Positions 9,542 to 18,869 of a stretch of DNA of 64,000 nt are shown here, piece after piece (position 1 is the first letter of the stretch; every line of letters begins with the position of its first letter). The stretch comes from an uncultured Prevotella sp. (GTDB lineage: Bacteria; Bacteroidota; Bacteroidia; Bacteroidales; Bacteroidaceae), in contig CAJODL010000001.1 of assembly GCA_905233165.1 (NCBI GenBank), positions 627,927 to 691,926 of the forward strand. The letters run 5' to 3'. The translations under genes were made by a program, and so were the position numbers. The notes under the pieces are model-generated. The model had not been told where the DNA came from and ran no database searches. It was given only the letters and a program-made list of their open reading frames with translations.

Positions 9542-10606
9542 TTAGTTTCGTATTGTTATTTTTGTCAATTTAGGATAGTTCTTGTTTGTTGGGTTGAGAT
9601 TGCTTCCCAAGGTTTTCAGCTCCGTCACCTTAAACCCTCTTCTTATGTATTCTCTAAGTTCAGATGATCTGTAATATGAAACCTGTTGTGGAATGCCGTC
9701 CACCATAAATGTAGTATTCCCGAATGGTGAAGGACTGTTGGTTATAAGCATCTCTTTAATTTTCGGGTCCTGTGTTGCTAATAGTTCTGTGATAAAGTCA
9801 TAATAACTTACATTTATTGCTTGAACTTCAGAGGTTGTTTTATCAGACTCTCCCCTTAGATATATTGTGCAATTATCCTTGAGGAAAAGAGTATCATTCT
9901 TGCTTATTATGTTTGCCTGAAGCTTCCAGTTGATGTCATCTGTGTTTTTTACTTTTTTCTGATAATCAATATAGTATTCTATTGCCTCAAATTTTGTGTC
10001 TCCAAAATAAACAGTACATGTTTTAGAATCATAAATAGCATTGACTTTGTATTTTGAACTTGTCTTTTGAGTTATGTTATCTATTATGGAATTCTCGTTT
10101 GTATTACCGATCAATCTTGGGAGAAGAGTTATGATTATTCCCAGTACTATACCGGCAACCAATCCTGCACCACTTATATACAACCATTTTCTGTCAATAG
10201 GCTTCTTCGTAGAATAGGGTTTCGCTATTGTTTCTGATTGTTTCCACTTAATGATTGTATCTGGACTTGCTATTCCGTTTAAAAAGATGATTCTTCCTGT
10301 CTTTACATCTGCAACATACAAACTCTTGAGCAGAATGTTGCATAAATCTGATGCAGGACCTGCACCTATGTTATTTGTGATATATTCGCCTATCTCTTTA
10401 TAGATGTCAGCATTATTCCTGTCAGCGTAATTCAGTATTAAGAGTTCGTCCAGAAGATGAGTGTGGATAAATTCTTTGAAGAAACTATATACCTTAGAAG
10501 ATTCCTCATCCTCATGATTAATCAAAAACAGAATCAGCCTTTTCCCGTCATCCTTGTAAATGACGTTTTCTTTTGGAACCAATATCTCGTATTTCATATT
10601 TCCCAT
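9542..10606 (-). CDS. Single-pass membrane protein, unknown
   Basis: 354 aa. A cytoplasmic-looking N-terminal domain (about 1-145, thioredoxin-like in its alternation of strands and helices but without CxxC) is followed by one strong hydrophobic helix (about 147-168) and a C-terminal extracytoplasmic domain of about 185 residues. That domain ends in LREYIRRGFKVTELKTLG, which may help bind a partner. No family recognised. Start could be residue 1 or the Met at residue 4. Its topology would let it carry a signal from the actin-like ATPase encoded next to the two exported proteins encoded upstream. Confidence 0.65.
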   Translation of the reverse strand: MGNMKYEILVPKENVIYKDDGKRLILFLINHEDEESSKVYSFFKEFIHTHLLDELLILNYADRNNADIYKEIGEYITNNIGAGPASDLCNILLKSLYVADVKTGRIIFLNGIASPDTIIKWKQSETIAKPYSTKKPIDRKWLYISGAGLVAGIVLGIIITLLPRLIGNTNENSIIDNITQKTSSKYKVNAIYDSKTCTVYFGDTKFEAIEYYIDYQKKVKNTDDINWKLQANIISKNDTLFLKDNCTIYLRGESDKTTSEVQAINVSYYDFITELLATQDPKIKEMLITNSPSPFGNTTFMVDGIPQQVSYYRSSELREYIRRGFKVTELKTLGSNLNPTNKNYPKLTKITIRN

Positions 10607-10620
10607 AGGTTAAGGTGTTG

Positions 10621-11289
10621 TTAAAGGGGTACAATCCGATAAACATCCCCTAATAGAATCATTGCCTTGTTGCCCATGTCTTTAGGCTGTTTTATCATGT
10701 ACACTTTGTAGTCTTTACGGTCCTTTTCTTTTATCGTGTTCTTTTGCTCTACAGAGCCTGCAAATTCTACGCTTTGATATTCCTGCATCAGGCTGACCGT
10801 TGATTCGTAAATCTCACTCCCATCAGAAAGATTCCCTTTCTTTTTCCAATTCTTGGGATCAGCCAGTTTACCATTGATGTAGCCCTCTACTATTCCGATT
10901 TTATAGGATCTATATTTAATCCCATTTAGAGATTGCGTTTTTAGAGATGCCAGATATGTCGGCATTCTCGAATTTCTATATTTGTAGCTGCCGGAGGTCT
11001 TGTCATACCAACTGGTCTTCATCTTTCTGTTGGCAAAATCAAGGAATAGAGGAGGAATGTCGTTTTCAATGATTTCCTGCTTCTGGCAGGCAGCCCTCAA
11101 CAAATCCTTGTTTGCCCTTGATGGAGGCGTGTTGCCAACCTTGGTGATAAATCTACATAACTGCATCAGTTTATGATAAAGCTCATTTTGCACAGGCATC
11201 AGTTCGTTTCTCGTCAATCTTGCGTCTTGGGCATTGGTTTGACAAGTAAAGGCTATTAGTAATATGATGATAATGATTCCTTTCTTCAT
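10621..11289 (-). CDS. Exported protein, unknown
   Basis: 222 aa with a clear signal peptide (KKGIIIIILLIAFTCQTNAQ, cut after about residue 21). The mature part is mostly helical at first (two cysteines near 42 and 67 could pair) and then beta-rich. No family recognised. It is the second gene of the operon, 15 nt after the first exported protein, and is likely periplasmic. Confidence 0.7.
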   Translation of the reverse strand: MKKGIIIIILLIAFTCQTNAQDARLTRNELMPVQNELYHKLMQLCRFITKVGNTPPSRANKDLLRAACQKQEIIENDIPPLFLDFANRKMKTSWYDKTSGSYKYRNSRMPTYLASLKTQSLNGIKYRSYKIGIVEGYINGKLADPKNWKKKGNLSDGSEIYESTVSLMQEYQSVEFAGSVEQKNTIKEKDRKDYKVYMIKQPKDMGNKAMILLGDVYRIVPL

Positions 11290-11304
11290 ATTCGTCCACT
11301 ATCT

Positions 11305-12141
11305 TTATCGTTTCCGTTTTCCCTCTTGGTAAATATAGTGTCTCAAAACTTCCCCGGAACCTTGCTGCGTAATTTTTATCAAGAAGCATCTTGCATCCTT
11401 TTCTTTGTTGGGAGGGATATATCCACTAAAAACATCAAAATAGTCAACATTAATATTTATATTGTCTGGAGTAGAGTATGTATAATATGCCCGTTCGCTT
11501 TTTATAAGACGATTTTCCTCTCCAAAATATCCTTGTTTTGTATTTATAACACTATGCAGCTCAAATTCCCATGCTCCACCTTGGCTGGATAAATGGCTGA
11601 CATTTTTGTTAATATAGAATTCATATTCATTTGTGGTAATCTGATCCTCTGGTATGAGATACATTCGAAAATCAATACTCCTGATTGATAAGCTATTATA
11701 ATCTTTTCCTCTCCATATAACAGTCATTTCTATAGGGGTGTCCTTTATGCGTTGTTGCAGGTCATCCTCAATGTTTCTTTGCAACATACCCTTAACCTTA
11801 TATACACTGGTTCCGTAATAGTTTTCGATGCTTGTAACTTTAAATACATGAGTGATGCTATGATCCTTCAATATATACTGTTTATACCAATTCAGAAAAC
11901 TGGTCATCTTGATTTCATCCGAATTAAGATAAAATGTGTTGATATCCTTTTGGTATGCTGCTGCGATATCTTCCGGACTTAATTTTTCTATAGGATTATT
12001 CATTTCAGAAATCTTATAGAAAAATTCCCTTACAGCACGCTCTATATCTGCATTCACATTGTATCTGCTTTGGGCAGACAATGCTGTAGGGGGGAATGCA
12101 AGGCATAATAGCAATATGGTAATCCGAATGCTTGGTTTCAT
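11305..12141 (-). CDS. Exported protein, first gene of the SEDS-PBP operon
   Basis: 278 aa with a signal peptide ending near ALSAQ (residue 24). The mature protein begins with a helical segment holding two possible NTF2-like helices, then alternating strands such as STLxVxxIDFRMYL. This could be an NTF2-like or other ligand-binding fold, but I do not recognise it. It opens the eight-gene operon and lies about 50 nt downstream of a good Bacteroidetes promoter that is nearly identical to the promoter of the Liv/kinase operon. Confidence 0.7.
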   Translation of the reverse strand: MKPSIRITILLLCLAFPPTALSAQSRYNVNADIERAVREFFYKISEMNNPIEKLSPEDIAAAYQKDINTFYLNSDEIKMTSFLNWYKQYILKDHSITHVFKVTSIENYYGTSVYKVKGMLQRNIEDDLQQRIKDTPIEMTVIWRGKDYNSLSIRSIDFRMYLIPEDQITTNEYEFYINKNVSHLSSQGGAWEFELHSVINTKQGYFGEENRLIKSERAYYTYSTPDNININVDYFDVFSGYIPPNKEKDARCFLIKITQQGSGEVLRHYIYQEGKRKR

Positions 12142-12198
12142 TAGGTTCTGATATTGGGTGTTGCAACCCTATAATTTGCTTATGATTACTTTTAGGTG

Positions 12199-12228
12199 CA
12201 AATGTATTTATTTTTTCTCAAATACAAA
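12199..12228 (-). promoter_or_regulatory. Promoter of the SEDS-PBP operon
   Basis: On the minus strand TTTG (12225-12228), 18 nt, then TACATTTG (12199-12206) match the Bacteroidetes -33/-7 pair. The surrounding 67 bp (12191-12257) are nearly the same as 28471-28536 before livH. Confidence 0.75.
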
Positions 12229-12310
12229 AGAAAATACAAAGTTTTTTTTACAAAATGTATCCAAATATACCCAATTATAACCAAAGAGGGTAGGGGAAAG
12301 TATTATACAA

Positions 12311-12372
12311 ATCCTTTCACTACTGTCTAATATGACCGATTAATCAACCCTTATTGGACAGTAGTGAAGGAT
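12311..12372. repeat. Long inverted repeat between operon promoter and ATPase gene
   Basis: Arms of 21-22 bp (12311-12332 and 12352-12372) are complementary except for one extra T and one wobble, around a loop of about 19 bases. It lies 8 bp downstream of the stop codon of the minus-strand ATPase gene, so it may act as a terminator or mRNA stabiliser, although no T-run follows. It could also be the relic of a small inverted-repeat element. Confidence 0.6.
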
Positions 12373-12380
12373 GAATGTGT

Positions 12381-13451
12381 TTAATTACAGTATCTGATAA
12401 TCCATTCTTTAAAGAAAGGGTCTTCTACTTCATATTTTTCCACCTTCATTACATACCCACTTTTCATCAACCTTTTTATTCCACTATATGTAGTGCTACT
12501 TGCCACCATTCTATTCTGTAAGGGGGTATTTCCTCTACAAAGACTCACCATGATGGAACGATCTGTTCGATTGAAATTAAGCCATAGACGTTCAAAATCC
12601 AAATCATGTGTACGCACAATAGTTTCTATAGCCTCTTTTACGACTCCGTCAACAATGCTTTCATAGGTCATCATATCCCATACCTGCGCAGAGAGTTGTT
12701 GAGTGTAGTATGGATGGAGATTAGTAAAAGATAATATCTCCTCTACTATTCCATACAGTTTTTCTGGTTCTTTTATCGGTAAACGTGTGGCAACATATTC
12801 CCTGAAATCATCATAGGGTATCTTATTAAGATGCATCAGCTTTCCAAAATGGTAGAAAGGGGACTTCTTTCGTTCAAATATCTCTGTCATCATTGATTCC
12901 TGACTTCCCAAGAGCACATAATTAAGATTTTCCTGGGTTTGCATGATGGAACGCAATTGCTTATCCAGCCCTTTACGTATATTCAGGATTTCCTGAAATT
13001 CATCAAATACCACGATTATCCGATTTCCTTCTGTACTAACTTTTTCTATTAACGACATTGCATCTTCAAGCAGTACGATGCTGTCCATCACAGGTTGGAA
13101 AGAAACATCAATGCCATTTGTAACAGGGTTTGTTGAAATTGTTGGTACAATGCGGAAATGAGACATCAAATGTTTGATTCGCTCCAATGGATATAGACGG
13201 AAAAGTTCACGTAATAGTTTGGACGCAAAATCATCGACACTCAGTATATTCTGCATATTCAAAGAAATACACGGACGACCTGCCGTTTTGACTGCTTTTG
13301 CAACAAGACTTGACTTGCCAAACCTTCGTGGACTGATTAGTACCAGATGGTTCTCACTATTCAGCGTCCACATAACCTCTTTAAGTTCTTCGTTTCTGTC
13401 GGTAAAGAACTCATCATCAACGAGCACTCCAAACTTGAATGGATTTTTCAT
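12381..13451 (-). CDS. P-loop ATPase of the archaeal-ATPase type
   Basis: 356 aa. Walker A is SPRRFGKSSL (about residues 40-49), Walker B is IIVVFDEFQEI (about 145-155), and a winged-helix-like C-terminus follows (TYSGIKRLMKSGYVMKVE). This is the STAND-related ATPase family often annotated as archaeal ATPase (Pfam ATPase_2), abundant and usually of unknown role in Bacteroidetes. It stands alone, with its own promoter upstream and an inverted repeat downstream, between two large operons. There is no nuclease domain. Confidence 0.85.
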   Translation of the reverse strand: MKNPFKFGVLVDDEFFTDRNEELKEVMWTLNSENHLVLISPRRFGKSSLVAKAVKTAGRPCISLNMQNILSVDDFASKLLRELFRLYPLERIKHLMSHFRIVPTISTNPVTNGIDVSFQPVMDSIVLLEDAMSLIEKVSTEGNRIIVVFDEFQEILNIRKGLDKQLRSIMQTQENLNYVLLGSQESMMTEIFERKKSPFYHFGKLMHLNKIPYDDFREYVATRLPIKEPEKLYGIVEEILSFTNLHPYYTQQLSAQVWDMMTYESIVDGVVKEAIETIVRTHDLDFERLWLNFNRTDRSIMVSLCRGNTPLQNRMVASSTTYSGIKRLMKSGYVMKVEKYEVEDPFFKEWIIRYCN

Positions 13452-13477
13452 ATCATTCCTTTTTGATGTTTTCGGTG

Positions 13478-13485
13478 CAAAGATA
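13478..13485 (-). promoter_or_regulatory. -7 box for the lone ATPase gene
   Basis: The minus strand reads TATCTTTG followed by CACC, a typical TAnnTTTG box, about 27 nt before the ATG. Confidence 0.6.
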
Positions 13486-13728
13486 CAACTTTAATTTGAA
13501 ACTGTCAGATGAATTGATAAAATTATGCGAAAAATTTCGCAACGAAGAATTTCGCAATGATAAAAACATCCCGTTTCCCCCTTATTGTGACCTATAAAGA
13601 AGTCAAGAGAACAACAATCTTAATTACAGTTCTTCTCTCTATAGTTTTAACCTGTCACCTGTCAGATATCGCCTAAACAAAATCCAATTTACGCAAATGA
13701 TTTGGGGAATAACTGGTAAATTCTCTAG

Positions 13729-13869
13729 AGAATCTATCGACTGCATCGTATAGGAAAATCTGCTATCGTTTCCAATGATGATGATTGTTGGGGCGCTATT
13801 AATAGCGAAAACAAATTGATATATCCCTTTGAATATGGTTGGGAAGAACTATATGATAAGTTATATTGA
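13729..13869 (+). pseudogene. Remnant of a WG-repeat protein
   Basis: In one plus-strand frame this short stretch encodes DDDCWGAINSENKLIYPFEY followed by a stop. This is the W-G-x-I-N-x-x-N-x-x-x-I-P-x-x-Y signature of WG beta-repeat proteins. The frame is closed by a stop at 13726 and no start codon or other repeats remain, so only the last repeat of a decayed gene survives. The rest of the 567-bp gap between 13452 and 14018 holds no gene that I can support. Confidence 0.5.
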
Positions 13870-13938
13870 AGTAATTAAACGATGAACCGAATGTTAATGT
13901 TTACTTAACATTTTTTTTCAGGTTTATTTTTATCTCAC

Positions 13939-13970
13939 TGGTAGCTATCAGCATAAATGGACAGCCACCA
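13939..13970 (-). terminator. Hairpin after the Liv/kinase operon
   Basis: TGGTGGCT pairs with AGCTACCA on the minus strand (one wobble), 48 bp past the last stop codon of the ten-gene operon and followed by an A/T-rich run. A weak terminator candidate. Confidence 0.35.
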
Positions 13971-14018
13971 AAAAGAAATTTTATAAAAAGAACTTTACAT
14001 ACAACTCTATGCCAGACT

Positions 14019-16352
14019 TTACAATTCCGTCATTTGCTTCTCTCCTGTGAATATCATTTGGATGAAAATTCCCCAGAACATAGCTATGAATGAGAACATT
14101 ATTAGGAAATCACGCATGAAGAAAATTTTATATCCAAATATAGTGATTTTCTCGACAATTTTATGACCATCTTTTGTTGCTTCTCGCAGATTATCTACCT
14201 TTTTTATGTCTGGAATATCGTTGGGATCATTAATATCATTTAATCTGTTTATGATAGCCTTTCCATAGCTTACCCATTGGCTGTCATTTAATATTTCTTC
14301 ATTGGAGTTGCTGCAGTAAGCAATAGTATCAACAATATACGATTTTCCATTGACGTCTTGTTGAACATGTTGGTCGTAGTAATCACCAATATAGCTACCT
14401 CTCTCTAAGAATTTCTCTCCTAAAAAGTTAATAACAACCACTCCAACTAATAATGAAATGCAGTAGCTGATTATCAGGAATTCAACCCCCCTAAAGATTT
14501 TTCTTAAATTATTGCTTGCAGGCATAATCCTGTTGATCTCGTACATAATAAACATGAAGACCACCATGGAAATAGCTATAGCAGTATGCCACCTTGGACT
14601 TGAGTCAAAAAATGACACATATATATCAAATCCTAAAGACATTGTTAACCAACCAGCAGTAATAGCGGCAACCAACCTCGGAAACAAAAGATGGAGACTT
14701 GAAATAGGATGTAAAGCAGGAAGCCCCAATTTAGGTGTCTTTATTGATATATAAAATAGAGCGGATAATATAAAGAAAAACCAAATTGGAGCCCATTCCC
14801 CCCATTCTCCCCATTCCTTACCTATTACTGTATTGAACACCCCAATACATATTGCATAAAAGGATAAAAATGAGAATATTATATATGTTCTCTTAAAAAC
14901 GGTTGCTCTTCTTTTTCTTATGATTAAGTCTTCCTTTGATGCATTATTCCATATCGAATATATTGTTGGTGGGCAGATAATAGCTACTATTCCTATAGTA
15001 ACGAAGTAAATGATATTGTCTGAAAAAGTCTCATTCAAATCATTCAAAACATTCAGATCTATTAAACGTAGCAGCCAAAATAGTAAAATAAATACAATGC
15101 ATGAAACTATAATAAAATTCAAGCCTTTAAAGAAATGCAAATGAATAACGTCATTAAAATCATAACGCTTAAGAAACCATCGAGAAATAAGCTCCCTGTT
15201 TCTATCATTGGTGGCTACCAATGAAACTGATATATTGTCCTTACTATTATTAATTTTGAAGTATTCAATTAGAGTGTCAGTATTGCAGATGTGTTTTTTT
15301 CCAGAATCTTTTTCTTTCATTGTGAAGCATACACGCCTCATCTCCTCCTCAGGTTCAGAAAACCACAAGTTTCTGTCATATTCAAAGTCTTTTTCTGCTT
15401 GAGGATTCATAATATCTTGCACCCATAAATCCTCAGCTTTAACAAGTTCATTTGCATACAAGACTTTTATAGACTCTTTTCTCTGTTCAATTTCATCCTC
15501 ACTAACATTATCTTTTCTCTGTTCAATTTCATCTATAGCCTCTCTCGTCAGCTTTCTATAATAGTAGTACTCACACTTGTGCATTAATGCAGAGAAATAG
15601 AAGTTTGACATCAACCCCGAATACATCTGATCATAATACCGACTATTTTGGAAAACATCAGAATGTTTCAAATCGAACATGAAATCTAATAGCAATTTGC
15701 GTAAGAAACCAACGATATCTTTTCTTTTGTCCTCTTCTTCATAAAGATAAATGCTTTTGCCGTTTGTCTTTGTCAAGTTCATGAGCCATAAAGTCGAATA
15801 AGAATGAAGTATGTCAACTGCATCTTGCAAAGATTCATACAACCCTTGTTTAATTCGATTTATAATTATACCCCCTTGTGTGTTATCTTCTAATGGAAAA
15901 CGGCTCCTGATAAGTTGTTCTAAGAAACGTCCCCCAGAACTGCCATCTTGCTTATTGTCATCGGATGTGATTTTTAAAGGAAATTTTGTGTAATATAGTT
16001 CTTTAATTGTTTCGGTTAATTTGTCTGTGGCATCATTTCTATATGGCAATTCAAATATCACCTCTTCCATATGTGCCATATTCATTCCTTTAGTTGTGCC
16101 ACCGTTTTTTTCCCTAATTTCTTCGACACTATATCCATATATTGATTCTTCCTCTACCTTATATACACTATAGTGTAATCTGAAGCGTACTGAATTTGAG
16201 GTGATAGTAACGCTTACGGGATATTTGGGTGACATAAGATTGTCTTCGGAGGGGCCGAAATATGCAGGCAAATCTACATAATCGTATATTGCTACTCCAT
16301 CGTTAACTTTTGATATGCTCTGATTTAAACGAAAGAATCTGCCGTTATTCAT
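14019..16352 (-). CDS. Polytopic membrane protein with large cytoplasmic domain, unknown
   Basis: 777 aa. The first 400 residues are soluble, charged and largely helical. They are followed by about eight hydrophobic helices (roughly 408-432, 447-468, 485-507, 516-533, 548-575, 582-602, 615-637 and 745-770) with one larger loop (about 640-740). No family recognised. It is the last gene of the Liv/kinase operon, 4 nt after the receiver-like protein, so it could be the membrane output or input partner of that signalling pair. No enzymatic motif is visible. Confidence 0.7.
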   Translation of the reverse strand: MNNGRFFRLNQSISKVNDGVAIYDYVDLPAYFGPSEDNLMSPKYPVSVTITSNSVRFRLHYSVYKVEEESIYGYSVEEIREKNGGTTKGMNMAHMEEVIFELPYRNDATDKLTETIKELYYTKFPLKITSDDNKQDGSSGGRFLEQLIRSRFPLEDNTQGGIIINRIKQGLYESLQDAVDILHSYSTLWLMNLTKTNGKSIYLYEEEDKRKDIVGFLRKLLLDFMFDLKHSDVFQNSRYYDQMYSGLMSNFYFSALMHKCEYYYYRKLTREAIDEIEQRKDNVSEDEIEQRKESIKVLYANELVKAEDLWVQDIMNPQAEKDFEYDRNLWFSEPEEEMRRVCFTMKEKDSGKKHICNTDTLIEYFKINNSKDNISVSLVATNDRNRELISRWFLKRYDFNDVIHLHFFKGLNFIIVSCIVFILLFWLLRLIDLNVLNDLNETFSDNIIYFVTIGIVAIICPPTIYSIWNNASKEDLIIRKRRATVFKRTYIIFSFLSFYAICIGVFNTVIGKEWGEWGEWAPIWFFFILSALFYISIKTPKLGLPALHPISSLHLLFPRLVAAITAGWLTMSLGFDIYVSFFDSSPRWHTAIAISMVVFMFIMYEINRIMPASNNLRKIFRGVEFLIISYCISLLVGVVVINFLGEKFLERGSYIGDYYDQHVQQDVNGKSYIVDTIAYCSNSNEEILNDSQWVSYGKAIINRLNDINDPNDIPDIKKVDNLREATKDGHKIVEKITIFGYKIFFMRDFLIMFSFIAMFWGIFIQMIFTGEKQMTEL

Positions 16353-16356
16353 AATC

Positions 16357-18858
16357 TTATTGCATCTTTAAAGTTTTGATATAGCTCTCAATGTGAGCAA
16401 CCATATTTTGATATTCTTCTGTTGAGACTTTGTCTACATAATTAGCAACATTGTTTTGAGCATCAAACTGTCCCTTAAAATAGTTATATTCTTCCCACAT
16501 TTCAGGCCACTGACGTATAGTACCAAAAGCTGTTAAATGAACTAATTGTGTTAAATGCTCTAACATTCCTCCCAAATTTACATTCTTACTAATAAAATCC
16601 GTGACAAGTACAGAGCCTTTTGTGTTAAAAATACTATCATCTTCAGGAATGTCAACATCCGCTAACATCTTTCGATAGTGATATTGGAGGCTCAATACCT
16701 CTTGATATTTTTTATTAGCATTTTTCCTTACAGCTCCCTTTACAGGATTGAAAATAGACTCAACTATCTTATATATTTCCTTTGGAGAAAGTTTTAGTAT
16801 ACCTGAGTGCTCCAACCGGTTTTCCATCAGTTTTATAAGGTTATATAGAAATAGTTGTGGAGTATTAGTCGGACATGCTCCGATAGCTATTTGCCAATAA
16901 TCTTCTATTTGGTTCAATCCTTCTGCAAGCAGACGCTCATAAATAGCCGATGAATATGCCGAAATAAATAGGAAGAAGAATTTTCCGTTAGGTCCCATAC
17001 CTAATTTATATTTATCATCTCCAACCTTTGTATGCTTACTTATATCTTCTAATAGTTGATATCCGTAATGATTTCCAGTAGGATCTGTTAAAAGGTAGTC
17101 AAGTAAGATGATATCATATTTTTTTAATCGTAAGGCTTCCTCTGCTTCCTTTTCAGTTTCTGCATATTCTATTATAAATGGGCTATGCTCTATTGCATGC
17201 ATTTGAAATTCTGATTTGTTTAATAATTGATTTTCAAAATCTTTTTTCTTTTCATCATTCCATTTTTGGGGAAAAATAATCTTTATTCCCCTATATACTG
17301 TGTTTAGTTTAAAATCAATTGAACTTATTTCCTCTTCAATTAATTTAATTTCTTTGTTTGCAACTACACCTGTGTAGATAAGTTTGTAGATAAGTTTTTC
17401 TACGTTACTATTTGAATTATTCGTTTTCGTTAACTCTTGCAGTTCCAATGAAAAATTTTTAATATTTGTGTCGCTTTTGTTACGTCCATTAACCTCAGAA
17501 ATTTTCTCTTGCAGGCGTGTTTGTATATGTTTTATCTCTGATTCTTGTACACCCTCATATAATTGTATGTTTAGAAGAAAACATTTCTTTTCTTCACATA
17601 CCTCTATATCCGTTGTACCTAAATCAGCTTCATTAATCCATGAATGTTTTTTTCTTGTTATATTGCCCCATATTGTGGCGACAAAAGCTTTTAATAGTTT
17701 ATTCAGTTTTAGTGGTTTAGAAAGATCGATAATTTTATCTTTAATTTCTGAAGCCTTATCTATTGAAAAACATTTAATATTTACTCTGTCTGAAAGTTCT
17801 GATGTCTTTTCGAATGACATCGGTAAATATGAAACATTTTCGGTAGTAATATCAACGTCGTTTGCAGTGGAGTTAATTAAAGAACGAATTTCTGTAAGTT
17901 TTTGTTCGTTTATAGGACTTTTAAATTCAAGATATAAATCATCACCCTTGACTATATTCATCTGATTAAAGTGTCTATCAGGGATGATGCTTCCTGTGTT
18001 TGAGTTTTCATTAAGTTTAAATTGTTTTTGTAGAAGATTTTTTATAATGGTTAGTTTACAATTCCACTGATGAGGGGCGTTTTCTTTTAAGTCATTAGCC
18101 ATAGCTTGTACAGCCTTATCGTCAACCAACAAAATACGCCATTTCTTACTCTTTATTCGTTCAATTATAGGAGTCTCAGTTAAATATTCTTGTTCTATCA
18201 ACTGTCGTATAACACTTTCTGAATGGAAAATGAAGGGTGAAACAGCCACAGCATGGGAACCCGCTAAATACGCTTGAGACGCAAGTCGAGCATTTAAGTC
18301 TGCGTATTCTTTAGCAACAGAAAGATTATATAGATGCTTTTGATAATTTCTATATATACTTTCTACTGCCTCATAAAAAACCTTTTCTATTTTTTCTTTA
18401 TCACTATATAGCGGAACGAGGTAGTTCCAGATGCTATTATCCATTATTTGAAATGAACGGGGAACAGAATTTGGCAAACTTTCACCATCATACATACTCT
18501 TAACAAAAAAATCTGTTAACACTAAATGTAAGATAGGTATATAGACTTTATTTTTATCATCAGTCTTTTTTAGGACAAAATCTGTTTGAGCAAAACTATT
18601 TACGTTGCCACTAGATGCATATCCTGTCAATATATCTTTTGGCGTGTGAAGAATCAATCGTATAAGGTTACCTTTTTCTTCATCTAATTTTTTATCCTCA
18701 TTCCATAGCGGAGTTTTACTATCTTTATTTAAATAACGAAAAAGAAAATCAAAAAAGAAAATTTTCTCATTATTAGAGTTCACGACATTATAAGAAAAAG
18801 TTTTGTTTTCGTCATTATCTCTTTTTATAATCAGTTTTGCTTCTAAATAATTACTCAT
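16357..18858 (-). CDS. Receiver-like signalling protein with a split receiver fold
   Basis: 833 aa, soluble. KKWRILLVDDKAV (Asp246, Asp247) looks like the first strand and acidic pair of a response-regulator receiver, but the next receiver elements appear only about 340 residues later: AETEKEAEEALRLKKYDIILLDYLL with a candidate phosphoacceptor Asp587, then FFLFISAYS as strand 4. No clear KP pair of strand 5 is seen. Before and after are helical regions of unknown fold; no DNA-binding domain is visible. It lies in the same operon as a histidine-kinase-like protein, 11 nt after the 389-aa gene, which fits a non-transcriptional signal acceptor. The split-fold reading is by eye. Confidence 0.65.
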   Translation of the reverse strand: MSNYLEAKLIIKRDNDENKTFSYNVVNSNNEKIFFFDFLFRYLNKDSKTPLWNEDKKLDEEKGNLIRLILHTPKDILTGYASSGNVNSFAQTDFVLKKTDDKNKVYIPILHLVLTDFFVKSMYDGESLPNSVPRSFQIMDNSIWNYLVPLYSDKEKIEKVFYEAVESIYRNYQKHLYNLSVAKEYADLNARLASQAYLAGSHAVAVSPFIFHSESVIRQLIEQEYLTETPIIERIKSKKWRILLVDDKAVQAMANDLKENAPHQWNCKLTIIKNLLQKQFKLNENSNTGSIIPDRHFNQMNIVKGDDLYLEFKSPINEQKLTEIRSLINSTANDVDITTENVSYLPMSFEKTSELSDRVNIKCFSIDKASEIKDKIIDLSKPLKLNKLLKAFVATIWGNITRKKHSWINEADLGTTDIEVCEEKKCFLLNIQLYEGVQESEIKHIQTRLQEKISEVNGRNKSDTNIKNFSLELQELTKTNNSNSNVEKLIYKLIYTGVVANKEIKLIEEEISSIDFKLNTVYRGIKIIFPQKWNDEKKKDFENQLLNKSEFQMHAIEHSPFIIEYAETEKEAEEALRLKKYDIILLDYLLTDPTGNHYGYQLLEDISKHTKVGDDKYKLGMGPNGKFFFLFISAYSSAIYERLLAEGLNQIEDYWQIAIGACPTNTPQLFLYNLIKLMENRLEHSGILKLSPKEIYKIVESIFNPVKGAVRKNANKKYQEVLSLQYHYRKMLADVDIPEDDSIFNTKGSVLVTDFISKNVNLGGMLEHLTQLVHLTAFGTIRQWPEMWEEYNYFKGQFDAQNNVANYVDKVSTEEYQNMVAHIESYIKTLKMQ

Positions 18859-18869
18859 GATAAAGTGAT

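Noticed and set aside
17468-17965. 165-aa plus-strand ORF
   Set aside because: Shadow of the receiver-like gene with no family signature or promoter.
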